DNA of 6,762 bases from an uncultured Bacteroidota bacterium. Its GTDB lineage: Bacteria > Bacteroidota > Bacteroidia > NS11-12g > UBA955. Positions 6,097-6,762 of the stretch are shown here, in pieces (position 1 is the first letter of the stretch; the number at the start of each line of letters is the position of its first letter). The position numbers were made by a program, and so were the translations under genes. The notes beneath the pieces were generated by a model. That model was not told where the DNA came from. It saw nothing but the letters and a program-made list of their open reading frames with translations, and ran no database searches. Location: NCBI GenBank assembly GCA_903879775.1, contig CAIRMY010000155.1:1-6762 (forward strand), written 5' to 3'.

Positions 6097-6762
6097 ATGT
6101 TTGAAAACACCGAAAGAACTGAACTTTCTGCATTGGGCGAATTTGGCTTGATTTCACATTTGTCGAAGCATTTTATCAATAAAAATGATTCAACGATTTT
6201 AGGAATCGGCGACGACGCTGCCATTGTGAAAATGGGAGATGCCTACATTGCAATTTCCACCGATTCATTTATTGAAGGGGTTCACTTCGATTTGATGTTT
6301 CATCCCCTGAAACACCTTGGTTACAAAGCGGTTGCTGCCACTGTGAGCGACATTTGTGCAATGAATGCCATTCCAACACAAATTACGGTGGCTATTGGGT
6401 TGAGCAATCGTTTTTCGCTTGAAGCCGTTGAAGAATTGTATGAAGGCATGCGTTTGGCATGTGAAAAATATGAAATCGACCTGATTGGTGGTGATACTTC
6501 GAGTTCTAGATCGGGTTTAATCTTAAACCTAACTGCCATTGGCGAAGTTGATCCTAAAAAAGTAACGTATAGAAAAGGTGCTAAACCAAACGATTTATTG
6601 GTTGTTACCGGTGATGTTGGGGGTGCTTATATGGGATTGCAAATTCTTGAAAGAGAGAAAAAAGTGTTCCTAGAACATCCAGTGATGCAACCAGATTTGG
6701 AAACCTACGATTATATTGTGGGTCGGCAATTAAAAGCTGAAGCCCGCGTAGATGTCATTAAA
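6097..6762 (+). CDS. thiL: Thiamine-monophosphate kinase (ThiL), 3' end missing
   Basis: ThiL phosphorylates thiamine monophosphate with ATP to thiamine pyrophosphate, the last step of cofactor synthesis, in the cytoplasm. The first 222 residues are here, about two thirds of the usual 320-350; the frame is open to the right edge. PurM/ThiL-fold motifs are in order: LGEFGLI (13-19), GIGDDAAIV (36-44) with metal-binding aspartates D39 and D40, STDSFIEGVHF (54-64), DICAMNAIP (85-93), LIGGDTSSS (129-137) with D133, and VTGDVGGAYMGL (about 185-196), which begins the C-terminal domain. These resemble ThiL more than the related PurM, SelD or HypE. The ATG is the first in the frame after the -7 element and gives the normal N-terminus (ELSALGEFGLI). 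Same strand as the gpmI operon, 22 bases downstream, probably with its own promoter. Confidence 0.95.
   Translation, partial: MFENTERTELSALGEFGLISHLSKHFINKNDSTILGIGDDAAIVKMGDAYIAISTDSFIEGVHFDLMFHPLKHLGYKAVAATVSDICAMNAIPTQITVAIGLSNRFSLEAVEELYEGMRLACEKYEIDLIGGDTSSSRSGLILNLTAIGEVDPKKVTYRKGAKPNDLLVVTGDVGGAYMGLQILEREKKVFLEHPVMQPDLETYDYIVGRQLKAEARVDVIK

Overview
The window looks like an ordinary, gene-dense stretch of chromosome from a Bacteroidota bacterium, most likely of the Flavobacteriia type. The evidence is AT-rich DNA, gene starts preceded by the Bacteroidota -7 promoter motif TAnnTTTG rather than by consistent Shine-Dalgarno sequences, a Fur-family gene directly upstream of purA, and protein sequences of flavobacterial character. 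There is no sign of a mobile element, phage, CRISPR array, RNA gene or foreign island. No gene-free stretch exceeds about 70 bases.

The left half (1-2514) is read leftwards. In transcription order it holds a small secreted SPOR-domain protein, a Fur-family metal-responsive repressor with its own promoter, purA (adenylosuccinate synthetase), and the first 90 codons of a fumarylacetoacetate hydrolase (FAH)-family enzyme of the FAHD1/acylpyruvase kind that runs off the left edge. The gaps fur-purA (21 bases) and purA-FAH (9 bases) suggest one transcript. The 67-base gap between the SPOR gene and fur holds the fur promoter.

A 58-base divergent promoter region (2515-2572) separates this from the right half, which is read rightwards. 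There gpmI (cofactor-independent phosphoglycerate mutase), a lipoprotein of unknown function and an aldehyde dehydrogenase of the 2-aminomuconate/2-hydroxymuconate semialdehyde type are joined by two 4-base stop/start overlaps (GTGA and ATGA), so they are almost certainly one translationally coupled operon. After 22 bases, thiL (thiamine-monophosphate kinase) starts behind its own -7 element and runs off the right edge.

The genes cover unrelated housekeeping functions: purine synthesis, glycolysis, thiamine cofactor synthesis, semialdehyde oxidation and metal control. I found no convincing undescribed system. The points most worth a second look are the uncharacterised lipoprotein locked between two metabolic enzymes, the -7 elements lying so close to three start codons that the transcripts should be leaderless or nearly so, and a Fur protein in which two ligands of the third metal site are replaced by glutamine.
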